From: Spirodela intermedia
Lineage: Eukaryota; Streptophyta; Magnoliopsida; Alismatales; Araceae
Length of the DNA stretch: 64,000 bases
Direction: 5' to 3'
Assembly (NCBI GenBank): GCA_902729315.2
Contig: LR746272.1
Span: forward strand, 3,196,035-3,260,034
The notes under the pieces: generated by a model
What the model was told of the DNA's origin: nothing
What the model saw: only the letters and a program-made list of their open reading frames with translations
Database searches by the model: none
In this document: positions 45,892-57,728 of the stretch, in pieces
How the letters are laid out: each line of letters starts with the position of its first letter
Numbering within the stretch: position 1 is the first letter of the stretch
Made by a program: the position numbers and the translations under genes

Positions 45892-46553
45892 CAGCAGCAG
45901 CAGAGAGGCGTGTAGAGAGAGAGAAAGAGTAAATTAGTCCGGGAGAGAAGGATTCACATTAACTGGAGCAGGGTGGTCCCGTTGGGCTCTCCCGCGTAGT
46001 AGTACTAATATTAGTAGTAGTAGCAGCAGCAGGAGTCACGGAATCGGCGTGAAGGGACCTCCTGACGTGGGGGAGACCTCCCAGTAATGAATGAGACTGG
46101 GTCAGAATAACGGACCACCGATCGATCCCCCTCCGCTGGCGTCGCCATTTCTTCAGCCACAGCAGTAACATTCCCTTCCGCCGTACATTCGCCGCCGGCG
46201 ATCAGTCGGCACGCCGCCCAACGCAACCGCCTCTTCGTCTTCGTCTTCCTCTTCCTCTTCGAGAAGAATTCCTGTTTCCGATTGCCTTCCGCCTTCGTCT
46301 TGTTTTAAGGGCTCTCTGCTCCTTTTTCTTCGCCCGGCTGCCCCGCTTGAAAGCTGGAGAAAAGCGAGCTTTTTCCTACACAGAGCGAGGGGACTCGGGG
46401 GAGGCGCTATAAATAAGTAAATTACCACGAGGGCGATGATTTGCTTTCTCGGTCTCTGTGAGGGTGGAATGTTCCGTGTGGTGCGGCAGACTGATTCCGC
46501 AGAGAACAAGGAGGTGGAGGATGGCAGGTGCCGGAACACGGCCGGCCGCCGCT

Positions 46554-47884
46554 TCAGGAAAGGATCGGGAACCACTTGTACCTGCCCTCCATCGGCACGT
46601 CCTTCACCACGTCGTAGTTGTACCTGCCGCCATTGGTCGAACGACGAGGAGGGGGAGGGAGGAAGAATAAGGGTCAACCAACCAAGAGCCAACTTCGAAG
46701 ACGGGGGGTGGTTGCAGAGATATATGACGGAGGCTACTTACTTGTCGGCAAAGCGCTTCCGCTCCTGCCTCTCCGCTACGAGGAAGAACTCCTCCATCTC
46801 GGTCTCCGATGGCGGCAGTGGGGAGCTCGGGAGAGACTCCCCAAACGGCCTTGTCGATGCCCGGGGGGATGGCTTGCCCCATTCCGTGGGTCTCGCCGAA
46901 GATTCCGTTTCTTCTGACGACGACATGGACGTTTTCTCCTTCCATCTGCTCCAAAAGTAGGGCCATATGCATGATTGCGAGGCTTCTTTTGGCGAAAAAT
47001 ATCAAATCGTAAGAAAGAATAGGTGGGGTAGAAGGGGTGAAAAGCACGGAGATCGGCGCCCTACTGACCTCGGAAATTTCAGTTGTACGACAGAGTTTTC
47101 AGGATGGCGGAAATTTAACACCAAACTTCGAAAGACGGTACAAGAAAGGACGATAGTAAAACAAATCACGTTACCTCTCGAGCTCCCCATCGTAATCACA
47201 ACCGGCTGTGGCGGTGGCGGTGGCGGTGGCGGTGGCGGTGGCGGTGGCGGTGGCGGTGGCGGTGGCGGCGGCGTCCCCGTCCTGCCAACGTCGAATAAAC
47301 GAAATTCTAAGAAACGAGGATAACAATGCAGACAGACAGACGAAGAAACAGGCAGAGGCTCCGTCGTCATCCTCTCCACACAACACGCTACACGCTACAC
47401 AACGCTGTGTACGTAGATAAAGTTCCGTTTCCACAGTCACCTCCGACGCGAGACAACCAGATCTGGTTCTCCCATTCTTGCGCTCCGCCGCAGCTACAAC
47501 CGATTCGCAGGACGCATTGCTCGAGCAGTCGGAGACGCAGCCACCACAGTCAGCGCCACCACCGCCTAGACAAAACCCCCCCGCCACTGAATTTCCGCCA
47601 CCAGTTGCCAGTCTAGATGCAGCTGCCGCAGCACCATCCGCCACCATCCCCCTCTTGCCAGCAGCTCTGTTCTTCCTCCCAAGCGTCTCAGAGAGCCTGT
47701 GGCTGCGCAATTGGAGGCAGGAGATCTGCAATCCGCCGGCCCCGGCTTTCCTCCCCATCGAACCGGCGGCGGCGCCCGCCTTCTCCGCCGCCAGAGCCAG
47801 CACCCTCGCTCTCGTCTGGACTCCGACGACCTGTTGGATCTCCATGATCGTCGCCTTCCTGATCCCTCTCCTGTGCCTTCCCAT
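46554..47884 (-). CDS. KRP: Cyclin-dependent kinase inhibitor, ICK/KRP family
   Basis: Four exons: 47884-47441, 47281-47175, 46945-46742 and 46623-46554, 825 nt, 274 residues. KRPs bind CDKA/cyclin D complexes in the nucleus and restrain cell-cycle progression. The N-terminus MGRHRRGIRKATIMEIQQV with VGVQTRARVLALA and the internal CLQLRSHRLSE are standard KRP motifs. The C-terminal inhibitory domain spans about 231-274: ETEMEEFFLVAERQERKRFA joins across intron 3 to DKYNYDVVKDVPMEGRYKW, then FPILS. The middle is unusual: exon 2 encodes about 20 residues of alternating Ala and Thr from a hexanucleotide repeat (47214-47272), followed by CDYDGELER. The ETTP block common in many KRPs is not seen. 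I chose the ATG at 47884 because it starts the conserved basic motif and no upstream in-frame ATG is visible. Which KRP number applies cannot be decided. Confidence 0.9.
47214..47272. repeat. Hexanucleotide repeat (GGTGGC)n inside KRP exon 2
   Basis: About ten near-perfect copies of ggtggc on the plus strand. On the coding minus strand they read GCC ACC and give an Ala-Thr repeat in the KRP protein. Unit-length changes would keep the frame. Confidence 0.95.
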
Positions 47885-50628
47885 CGCCGCCGCCGCCTTC
47901 CCCACCTCCTTACTGTTCAACCCCCCCCCCCTACCACCCCCTAATTCCCTCTCTCCCTCTCTTTTATTTCTCCCGATTTAATTATTATTTAGAATCCGCC
48001 GCATGGCCGAGGCAGATCGGGCCCACAATTTCGGATACGTCACTGTGAGAAATCGGATCCAATGCGGGCTGCGGGTCCGATGAGCGCCTCTCTCCTCGGA
48101 CTGTGTGACGCCGCTCTTCGCCGACAACTCCTTGGGAAGGGAATCTTCCTTCACACGTGCCAATTAAGCAGGTGCCACAGGAGTGGAGACACGTCATCGG
48201 AACAGGGACCTTTTTCTAAGGAACTTTGCCGACGGGGTTGGAATGGTAAATACGGGAGGATGCACCGACAAACTGAGCGCGGGAAATCCGGGCCCGGTCG
48301 GTGTCAGCGAGAGCAGGGACAATTTTCTAAGACGCCCAAGTTTCTCATTTTAATCATTTCAGCATAACCCGATAAAATAAAAAATAATACATATACCTCG
48401 TGTCGATGGGTGAAAAATAATAAGCGAGACTCTCGACTTGTCGTCTCTTAACTTGCGGACAAGAAAGAAAATCATGGAAAAAGTAAACAGAAAGGCTTTT
48501 ATGTGATATGTCTATTTTTCCAGGAATTAAAATCAAAAAGGTCCAAGAAAAAATAGACTACGCTAATTGTCACCAATCATTGCCCAATACCGTCTGCCTC
48601 CCCGCCTCTCTCTCTCTCTCTCTCTCCTCCCTCTCTACTACCTCTATTCTCTATTCTTTATTCTCTCTCTTCTCTTTACTGCATATCGTGTGAGGAAAGT
48701 AGGGGGCATGAGAGATCATTCGTATGATCACATGCCGCGCAAGGCCACCATGAATGCTGGGTCCTTCTTCCCCCGGGGGCCACACCGGCGGGAAGGGCCG
48801 ACAGAGGACGGCGAGTTCCACGGGCGGCGTGTGAGCGGACTGAAGGCGGCGCCGAATGCAGCTATGGGGCTACATGACTCTGCCCCTCCAATTGTACTGA
48901 CTAGCGGCGTTTCCGGGAGGAGCCGGAAGTGGGTCTGTTATATTAGAGCATTCTTTTTGTTGGCACTATATTTGATGCATTCAGTGAACTGATTTTGATA
49001 GCTATGAAATCAAGCGCAGTATTCTATAAATTTATATTAATATGTTGGAAGATTCTGACAAAAAAAAAAAACCAAGTGCCGGTTTGATGATTAGTTAGGA
49101 TTGTGCAGGTTAACCCGACTTCAACTCTGAATTAAAATGCCCTCATGTAATATCTCATAAATGAATAAAGTCTCAAGTAAATATTAAACCTATGCTACCA
49201 CCCGAAATCATGTTTAGTCTAATATTTTGGTGATGTTAGAAGGTATGAGCATACATTGATGATAACTTTTGTCGTGCACAAAAATATAATTCACTAGCAA
49301 GAAGTAAGGAAATTTGTGACTTAAGAAAGGTTACATCTATAAAGACAAAGAGAAAACTGTTGAAATATAGATTCATGGTTATGAAGGCATGTGTAAAATT
49401 CTCGACTTTGAATATGAAAGAAAGGAACATTATATTATATCAATAAACATGTTTGAATTCTTTTGTCTTTAGTGGTTCTCCAACATCAGTCGTAAGTATA
49501 ATAACATGTCTTTATTGTTTGAAGTCTTTGATTATTATTTCTTTCTTTTGAGGACAAAATGAATAACATGACACAATGTTGACATTGATTTTTGAGAGAA
49601 CCATGGTAACCGATTGTTTTTCGAGACAATGATTAATTGATCCATTGGAATTTGATGAATATGAAGTAGACAATGTTGTCTCTGAATTTTTATGTTCCTA
49701 TTATCAACATTAATATAACCTAATTTACGTGCCCTCATAACTTAAATGATTCATCATGCACTCACGCACAATACTCAATAAAATTATAAAAATATACTTA
49801 GAAAACATATAAAATAAGAAGGCCAATAGGATTAGTGAACTTATAGTCGGCATATTGTTCAATTTATTTTATGTTAAAAAGTAAGTTATAATCTAGTAGA
49901 TCTAGAAAAAATGTCATTTATATGTACTACTAAACTACTAAAGCTATGTAGGGGTGACACAACCAAAAATCAATTCATTTCCTTCTATTAAGATGACACC
50001 ATCTTGAGGTTCTGAGGGTTCTTTCTACACATTCTGATTGCATCTTAATTCTTGATGGTGTATGAGAACAATCAAATCATGCATTCAAAGTCTATGTCTA
50101 GTTAAATCAGATGATGTATTCATTCTTGATTATTTACTAGTTGTATAACATGGCAGTATCTCTAAGCTAATTTTCTCATATAAACATTTTTTCTCAATAC
50201 CAGTCAATTGAATGTATCTCAAAGTGGTATACCTGTCATAGTGAAGAACTTTTTAAACCCTTAATGTATTTAGGGTATAAAATGCATCTCAATAATGCCT
50301 AATGGGTGATCAGTAATGTTTATATGGCCTAAAGAGAGTAGATGCTGACTAGAGTTCTATGAATTATGTCTCACACATATTACTGTTGAGATGATATTCT
50401 TTAAGTTGGATAACCTCATGCCTTAGCACAAGCAAGAACACTAACTTATCCTCTCTATGATATGACACGACCTCTATTGCTAGGTTCCGTACGTGACGCT
50501 TCTTTGAGTGTGCGTTAGTATACTTTCTCCTTTGGTACATGTCTACCTTGTCTATGGTTTAAAGAGGAAAGCTTGCTCGCGATGTTGCATGGATACATGT
50601 GTGTGTGTGTGCGCGAGAGAGAGAGAGA

Positions 50629-50660
<32 letters not shown>

Positions 50661-53600
50661 CACATCTTATTAATCTTGGGGGCTGAAATTGACGACGTAG
50701 CCATCTTATTTTCTCAACTTTATTTACACATACGAGTTATTTCACGCGTATATTTGTACGTTTTCGCGTGACATATCATGATAGGTACGAACTAGACGGG
50801 ACTAGTAGGCGCAGCGGGTCCCCCAAAACTCACGCCGACAGCTGCCCCGGTACCGCTTAGCTGACGGATCGCAAACGCCACCGGTATGCCGAGAGGCGGT
50901 GGAGGCGGCCATAGCAAGGCAACCCCTACGCCCTTCTCCAAGGATTCTCCGAGGAGACAGAGCTTGGCAGAATCAAGCCAGCAGTTTTCGTAGGAAGACA
51001 GATTGCCCAATGGAAGGGGGGCGTAGGCATGTAGATGGAGAACCCGGAAGCTTGAAGGCGGGCACACCTCGAGAGCCTTCGTCGTCTTCACTACCGATCC
51101 AGCTTAGAAGCCCTTCCCTGACGATGCAGCTGCGTGTCTCCCTGTTGGAAACGTTCTACGGCTGGGAAGCCACGGCGAAGCGACCCTACAGCCCTTGAGA
51201 AAAAGACAAAGCTGGGCTGTCCCGTCGTCTCCTGGCTCCGATACTCCGAGTTCACGTGCAACGGATTGGAATGCTTGCATGTGGAGACGACGAAGACATA
51301 CAAGGATCTGACAGTAGCTCTCATTTTTGTCCTGTGGAAGCGTGTAAAAGTGGGATCTTTCCAATAGCCAGAAAGTTACACGTGGTCCAATGCATCCAGT
51401 GGGTTAATAGTGATGGCATACAGGCGGCAATTTCGCTCCTGTTCGGAACCCGATCATAGTTTTGAGTGAGGGATGAAATATGAGCAACAATCCCCATCGT
51501 CTCTCTTACTAGGCCAGTGAACTTTTTCACAGGAAAGTAATGCCTCATTGCCGTCATGGAGAATAGAGGAGAGACGACAAGTGCAATGAAGCTTGGCTCT
51601 TTCCACATTCTTTCCAAAGGATATAACCAAGCCATAGATCCCGAATGGAGGGATGCAACTGGTGACCTCTTAACTTCTGTAAATTGCCCACTTTAGGTAT
51701 AATAAATGAGGATACCCAAGTTTTTGAGTTGAAAGAAGGATAACAAAAACTAATATTTCTTTCTTGTATTAGAATAATTCCGAATACAATGATTCCTTTA
51801 TTCACGTGCTATATGCTTTTGTGGAAAAAATAGGTATCGCCATTTTTCTCATTTATATCATATGAGAAGCTAGAAAATTTCAAGACTTCACATGGAAAAG
51901 GTTTTGAAAATGTTTAATAATTAAACCCCAAGAATTAACCCTCTACCTATCTCTCTTTTTTGTATATCATTGTTCAAGTCTCATTTAGTTTGCACTTCAT
52001 TTCCATGATATTTTAGGGACCTTTCTATAAACGTCTTGTAGTGGAGAGGCTATACTAGGTTTTGTTTCTACCCTATGATTCCTTGTTCGATTTACCCTCT
52101 ACTGTATGATTTCCTTCTAAGGTGGTAGGGTGTCCTTCGCATTGGAGACCAACCTACTTTGTCTTCTTGCACAAGTGTAAGTGAAACCCATATCTAACCC
52201 AAGAAAATAAACATTAGTAAGCAATGCTGCAAACTTGTCATGGTCGTAATGTAATTGTTAACATATGCACGATGACACCTTTACTAAACCTAGTATAGCC
52301 TCTCCAATACAAGACATTGACTCTTAATTAGTCAATAAATAGCTCTCTGATAGACCCAATGACTTGAAATTCAAGTTTCGAGCTAAATTTTTTATTTCAA
52401 TAGATTCTCTTAATTTATCATAATATTAAATAAAAAAAATCTGAGATACAAATAATAGCCTTTCTTGGAGCAACTTGTATGAGTAGTTTCAATAGAAGGA
52501 AAACACACATTTTTTTGTATAGTAGGGTATGGTTGCTTTCACAAAGGGTCTCATTTCTGTTATACTCAAAAACTCCTAGATGATAGTTTAGGTGATTGAA
52601 ACAATGATAATGTGAAATAGTATGCAAGGAAATATTGAAAGGTTTCCACGTTATTAGATGCCAAGCACTCTTGGGTTACTGATGCATATGCATGCAAATA
52701 TTTAGATGTCCTTTTTCTTGATCTTAAGCAAGAGAGTAGATATGAATCATTGCTACAAGGAGACCTCACCTAGGTTTCGTTGGTGCTGATCATTTATCAT
52801 GTTTATCATTCTATTGGTTGGGGAATAGTCATTCTAGAAGGTCAAATAGTTATATAATAATGATTTTAACATCCCAAGTTAATAACTAGTCAATGAAATG
52901 TAAAAAAGAAAAGATGTAGAGTAATATTGATTTCAATGTTGATGCATGCTACGACAATAAAAGATGACACAATAGAAATAAATTCATGAATGATGAACAA
53001 ACGTTGATAACTTATGATAAAGTTTGACTAATTAGGACCATTGTCAAGGTAGTGATAATCTAAAATGTATAAATTGACAATATATATCATGTAATTATAA
53101 TTAGATATGTTAAATAACATCTTCATCAACTATTTAATATCAATGCTTTATAAGAAACTAAAAGTATCTAAAAACCTATAATATGTGAGACTTTTTCTTA
53201 GAGTAAAATATTTGAATGGAATGACATCAGGTTGTTTATATCACTAGATGGCCCATACTACTTTTCCTTACTTGATTCACAACGTTAAATGGACAAAGCA
53301 CTCAACATCAAGGGTTGAAATATCCATATAACTTCATTAATCTATATATGCTCTTTGGATGAACGGAACTCCACTCTACACTACAGGCATGCCATTAGAT
53401 GAATGAAACACTGACCAAGGAGGTGTTCACTGGCCTTCTAAAAGTATAGCTTTTAACTTTATGCTTCAAGCACACACAATACTTTTATCGAATGATAGAA
53501 AATAGCACAACGTACTTATAATAAGGTAAATAAAGTTAGTAGGTTTTTAATACTATTAATTTGCGTTCTTGTTTATGAAAGATTGAAAAAATGGTACATC

Positions 53601-54330
53601 ATAATGTCTTGTTTCCATTCTTCAAAAAATGCATGTGGTACATCATAATGTTATTATCAAAGAATGCTTTTATAATGATATAATTTTTTTGTAAAACACA
53701 GCTGCCATTGAATATATTAGAATGCATCTGCCATCGTGGTGCCATATTTAATAAACACCATAATATGATTTCGATATCAACAATTGTCCCCAAATGATTG
53801 CCTACATACATATAGATGGCTACATAAAGATGTGCTACTAGCTTGTCTTGACAAGTAGTATTTTGCTCTTTCTTGATTCCTTTATGTAAGGTGAGCAACT
53901 ACAAGAATTGATAACATTTTTCGAATCATGTAAGGAGGTGATGGTAACCATTCAATCTTGAAATTTTGTGAGGCTTCTACTTTCGATGGCTAATATTAAA
54001 TATATCATGCCATTTAATTATAATAACATGATGATGGGCAACTGGTATTTTTCCTTATGTTTATTTTCTTGTGGTTAAAACATGATTGACTCTAAATGTT
54101 AGTGTCTACTTTTTAGATATTAAGTCAAGCCATAACTTTGTAAGTTCACAAAGTTTTTTCCATAAATCTAAAAAACATTGTAATAACAAGATTGCATGCA
54201 TAGTTTTAACATGATTGAATATTAACTTTGTATGCATAGTCATATTGAAATACTTATGGCCCATGATAGCTTTCCAAATCTGACCAAGCATTCTCGGTTC
54301 AACTAGATAGGTACTTCCCAAGGTCTACAA
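47885..54330. other. Gene-poor region upstream of KRP
   Basis: The first ~1 kb is GC-rich KRP promoter and leader, with a (CT)n run at about 48606-48627. Next is AT-rich DNA without coding signal (49.0-50.5 kb). A GC-richer patch at 50.8-51.4 kb is open in both directions for 60-100 codons, but I cannot match it to any family and it shows no consistent exon structure. The rest to 54.3 kb is AT-rich with frequent stops. It is probably repeat-derived. Confidence 0.45.
50599..50660. repeat. Compound (TG)n/(GA)n microsatellite
   Basis: Alternating blocks of TG and GA repeats (TG, CG, GA, TG, GA in turn). It lies in non-coding AT-rich DNA. Confidence 0.93.
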
Positions 54331-55167
54331 TGGAGAGTTGACTCTGGCAGCCATCTGAACTAAGGTTCGATGTGGTTTAATGCGGCTTGTCTTCTTTCAA
54401 GGCTGCTACATTAAATGCTCTTATTTAATGCGGAGAGAAGAAATAAGAAACGGTAAGCCAAAAGACCGATTATTATGGACTCAATGACCTATTTATGGGC
54501 TGAGTAGGCTACGAAGCAGAACGGTGCAAGCGGAAGAAAGAGAAATTGTTTGGCACATTTCTCGAAGTTCTTCCTAGCATGATTACCGAGGTGGCTATGA
54601 GGTGTCTATAAATAAAGGGTCAACTCTCCTCATTCGGAGTAACACAAAGCAACCCCCTTCTACCTTTGTTCCACCATAGAGAGAGAGTGTTTGGAAGAAA
54701 GCTTTCAAGAAAAATCTTTCGGGTTGGTGAGTGCATCAGAGGTCCAAGATCAAGGATTCGTTCTTTGGAATCATGGAAGGGTCAAGATAAGGGATTTGTT
54801 CTCTAAGTTCTTGAAGAGTGATTTTTTTATATTACTTTTCGCATCTAGTGGAACTTTCGTCGTCGCCCGTGGACGTAGAAGGCCAACATCTGAACTACGT
54901 AAAATCTTTGGGTCAGCACTCTTGCTTTGAGTTATTCTTTCTTCTACCTTACTTCGAGTCGTGAGCATCGCTTCCGCTAAGGTCTATATAGAACGTCTTA
55001 ACAACTTGTCCATTTTCCTCATGTTATTTTCTTCCCTTTTCTTTCTGTTTTTTTCCTGTCCCGGCTACTACCCTCCGTATCTGTGTTATCACCTATCTTT
55101 CTCAAGTAGGACGAATTCTGCATTTCTTATGGTCGCGTTTGAGACTCTCACACTAGAAACTTGACAC
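54331..55167 (+). mobile_element. LTR-like segment, possibly a solo LTR
   Basis: The stretch has the layout of a plant LTR. It begins with TG near 54331. A TATAAATA box lies at 54607-54614 and is followed by a leader rich in short AG and AC tracts. At about 54868-54915 it has the phrase cgtggacgtagaaggcc with gaactacgtaaaatcttt, which resembles the conserved end region of many Copia LTRs, and then a T/C-rich tail. It ends around gacaca near 55167. No gag-pol, primer-binding site, second LTR or target-site duplication was found, so the limits are approximate. A frame of about 79 codons at 54691-54930 lies inside it and is probably not a gene. Confidence 0.4.
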
Positions 55168-55305
55168 ATGTGATTCAATACTCCGTAGAATTAATTCTAC
55201 AGCATCCCATGGATCCTCATCTCGTCATCATCCTTATCACCGAGTCTTGAACCTTGACCCGTCGCAGCTTGTAGGAAGAGTAAATACCGTTGACAACTGC
55301 CTCTC

Positions 55306-55513
55306 TTGCGAGAGAGAGAAAGAAAGAGGGAGGGAGGGAGGGAGGGAAAGAGAGAGAGAGAGGAGGGACGGAGACAGAGAGGGAGGAGGGAGGGACAGAG
55401 TCAGAGAGGGAGGAGGGACAGGGAGAGAGGATGGAGGGACGGGGAGAGAGGAGGGGGGACAGAGAGAGAGGGAGGGAGGGAGGGAGGGAGAAAGAGAGAG
55501 AGAGAGAGGGAGG

Positions 55514-55549
<36 letters not shown>
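55306..55549. repeat. Long purine-rich tract of GA, GGGA and GGGACA units
   Basis: About 240 bp of almost pure purine on the plus strand made from GAGA, GGGAGGGA and GGGACAGAG-type units, ending in (AG)n. Frames in all registers are open and repetitive (Arg-Glu-Gly or Ser-Leu-Pro), which is a composition effect. Confidence 0.95.
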
Positions 55550-55551
<2 letters not shown>

Positions 55552-57728
55552 AGACACCGACGACATAACGAAGACATCGCGTGGATTGAACCCGCGAGGA
55601 ATCTTCTCTCGTGGGTAAGCGAAGCGACGGTAACAGCCTGTCGAAGGGGGAGGCCCATGCAGGTAGTATGAATGCGGAAAGAAGAAGACACCCACCCCAT
55701 GCATGTATGAATCTAACTGCACCAGAATCATCAGACTCCGGCGAAGGTCGCAAAATCTTCACACACCGTCCCGCAGACGTTCAATTCCAACCTAATCATC
55801 TAATTAGCAACAAAAGAATTTGGGTTTCCTTCACTAATACGTGACTTCCTGATGTGAATCCTCATAGTCAACGGGAATGGTCATTCCCGCGTCGCGTTGT
55901 TTGACCCGGAAAACCAGGCCTTGAAAGTTCCGTCCTCGAAGGCGGCTGGCTGCTGCCGCCGTCTTTTACGACCTCTCTGACTGCTTGGTGACGTACACCG
56001 CTGAACCGACGCCGATCATCAAACCTCCAGTCAACTCGGCGCGAGGAGGCTGTCGCACTTACGGAGGACGTCCAGATTATGAGATCTCTGATCAAAGACA
56101 AAGTTATATGTTTACAAATAATATGGCGATCAAGGATATGAATATATATATATATATATCTCCAACTAAAATGGGTCAAAGTCAAGCATCTCATTACCTT
56201 GGTGCCTAACTAACGTGCGGATTCGTTTGGGTAGGGGGATCCAAATAGTCAACAGTGTTCGTTCTTTCTTGCGTTGAAAAGCTGACCGAAAGAAGTAGGC
56301 TCTCTAATTATCGTAGATTATTCTTACTTTCTATTAGATAAGGATGGCAAAATAAACGTTATGGTATATTGTCTCTCTATGCCATCTATGAATATATTTT
56401 CACACGTAAAAACTATGATGTGGTAGAGTCTTAGATTACCCCTCTAGAGAGGGTTCCATCTTCATAAATGATCTTCACCCCATCATCTTTGATATCCTGC
56501 AGTGGATGATTACCTTGGATATCATGGGCGCTATCCCAGATAAATTTTGCTCATCTAGTAGGCATATACTCGATCAATCACACAGATTGCTGAGTAACAT
56601 CTGCAAAGAAGAATTTCTAGTGTGCATTTAGAGTAATCATGGGAATCACATCATTATCATATATTTGCTTGCATTGGGACCATACCATTGTTAGATAGCT
56701 TAAGTAGACATATTTCTAGTGACGTATTATGATTTTTTCTCCACAATGGAAAGTATTTTTTTTTAGAATTCTAAATGGCCTTGTAGAAACTCTTCAGATC
56801 TCGTTGATTAACTATTTCTGAAAAAATAGCTGAATTGTAATGTAAAAAATCACGCTGAAATTTAATTATTTTAAAATATTAACGGACACAGTAAGCACGT
56901 TAGCATATTAGAAGCCTGGTTTTGTTGTTAAAAGTAGGTCCGATCCAAATACGAATATGGGGCTCATTGCCTCTTAACACGTGATAGGCTCATGTTCGTT
57001 CACGTGATCGTTGACCCCTGAGTAAACCCTTTTTTTACTCCTTTTTTGTGTTCGTTTATTTGCCCCTGACATTAAGCAAGCCAAGGATGACTTTTTCGCG
57101 GAGAGATCTTCCACTGCGCCGCCGGTGAGCTTTTAGTCTTCACCTCAGAACTCTGCAATGATCGCTGTGGGAACGGGAACTGGTCGGGGAGTTCAGAACC
57201 GCGAATCCCGACTGCCCAGGTGGCGGCGCCCCCCCCCCCCAACGGTAAATTTCGTCCTGGTCAGATTTCGCTGTCATCAGCTTGAGCGGTGAGCCAGTGG
57301 GTCAAAGTCGAAGGAGAGAGAAAGTGGAGAAGTCAGAGGAGGGATGATGATCCAGCGTCTCTGGCCTTCCAGCTCACGATCCCCATTTTCCTCTAGAGAA
57401 GAAAGAGGAACTGGGAAGAAGATGCTGTGAAGTGGTGGGGCTCAGTTCTGTTGTGGCCCGCGGCTTCTAGGTCCTATCCTCCTTCCTTGGTCCTCTTTTG
57501 GAACGCTTCCTCTGTCTTCGTCCTCTTCTCCTCCCCGTGCCGCCCTCGAGAGGTGGCCAGAGAATTCCCCACCTGCCTTCCTCTATCTCCCGTCGGCTCT
57601 CGGTCAGTGCGGCCCCCTTCTTTCTCTCTCTAGAACTCGCCAACGTCCTTGCTCTTCTTCTCTGTACCCAGCTCCTCCTCCTCCGATACCCGCTCAATTT
57701 TCTCTGGCGGCGACGGATCTCGGCCATC
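55550..57728. other. Intergenic region with GC-rich promoter at its right end
   Basis: No confirmed gene. A short open minus-strand segment at 56040-55966 encodes a small hydrophobic helix and a polar tail but lacks a partner exon (see findings). A short (AT)n lies at 56143-56160. From about 57100 the sequence becomes GC-rich and forms the leader of the following membrane-protein gene. It contains a C10 run near 57231. Confidence 0.5.

Larger units (their letters stand above)
44929..46553. other. Region between GEM-like and KRP genes
   Basis: The 3' flank of the GEM-like gene, an A/T-rich patch with TTTA repeats near 45346-45372, an (AG)n tract at 45841-45889, and then moderately GC-rich sequence that is probably the KRP 3' untranslated region on the other strand. 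Open frames here overlap the microsatellite or show no known domain. I see no further gene. Confidence 0.5.

Noticed and set aside
46967-47323. Plus-strand polyglycine frame
   Set aside because: It is the reverse complement of the KRP Ala-Thr repeat exon; the minus strand has the real gene with matching splice sites.
50792-51367. Overlapping frames of 77-99 codons on both strands in a GC-richer patch
   Set aside because: Composition explains the openness; none contains a known motif or splices into a larger product.
55580-55610. Possible tRNA T-arm (minus-strand GGTTCAATCC)
   Set aside because: The stem pairing is imperfect and no acceptor, D or anticodon arms could be drawn around it.
55217-55762. 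Frames of 100-180 codons on both strands
   Set aside because: They are produced by the purine-rich tract; all registers are open and repetitive.
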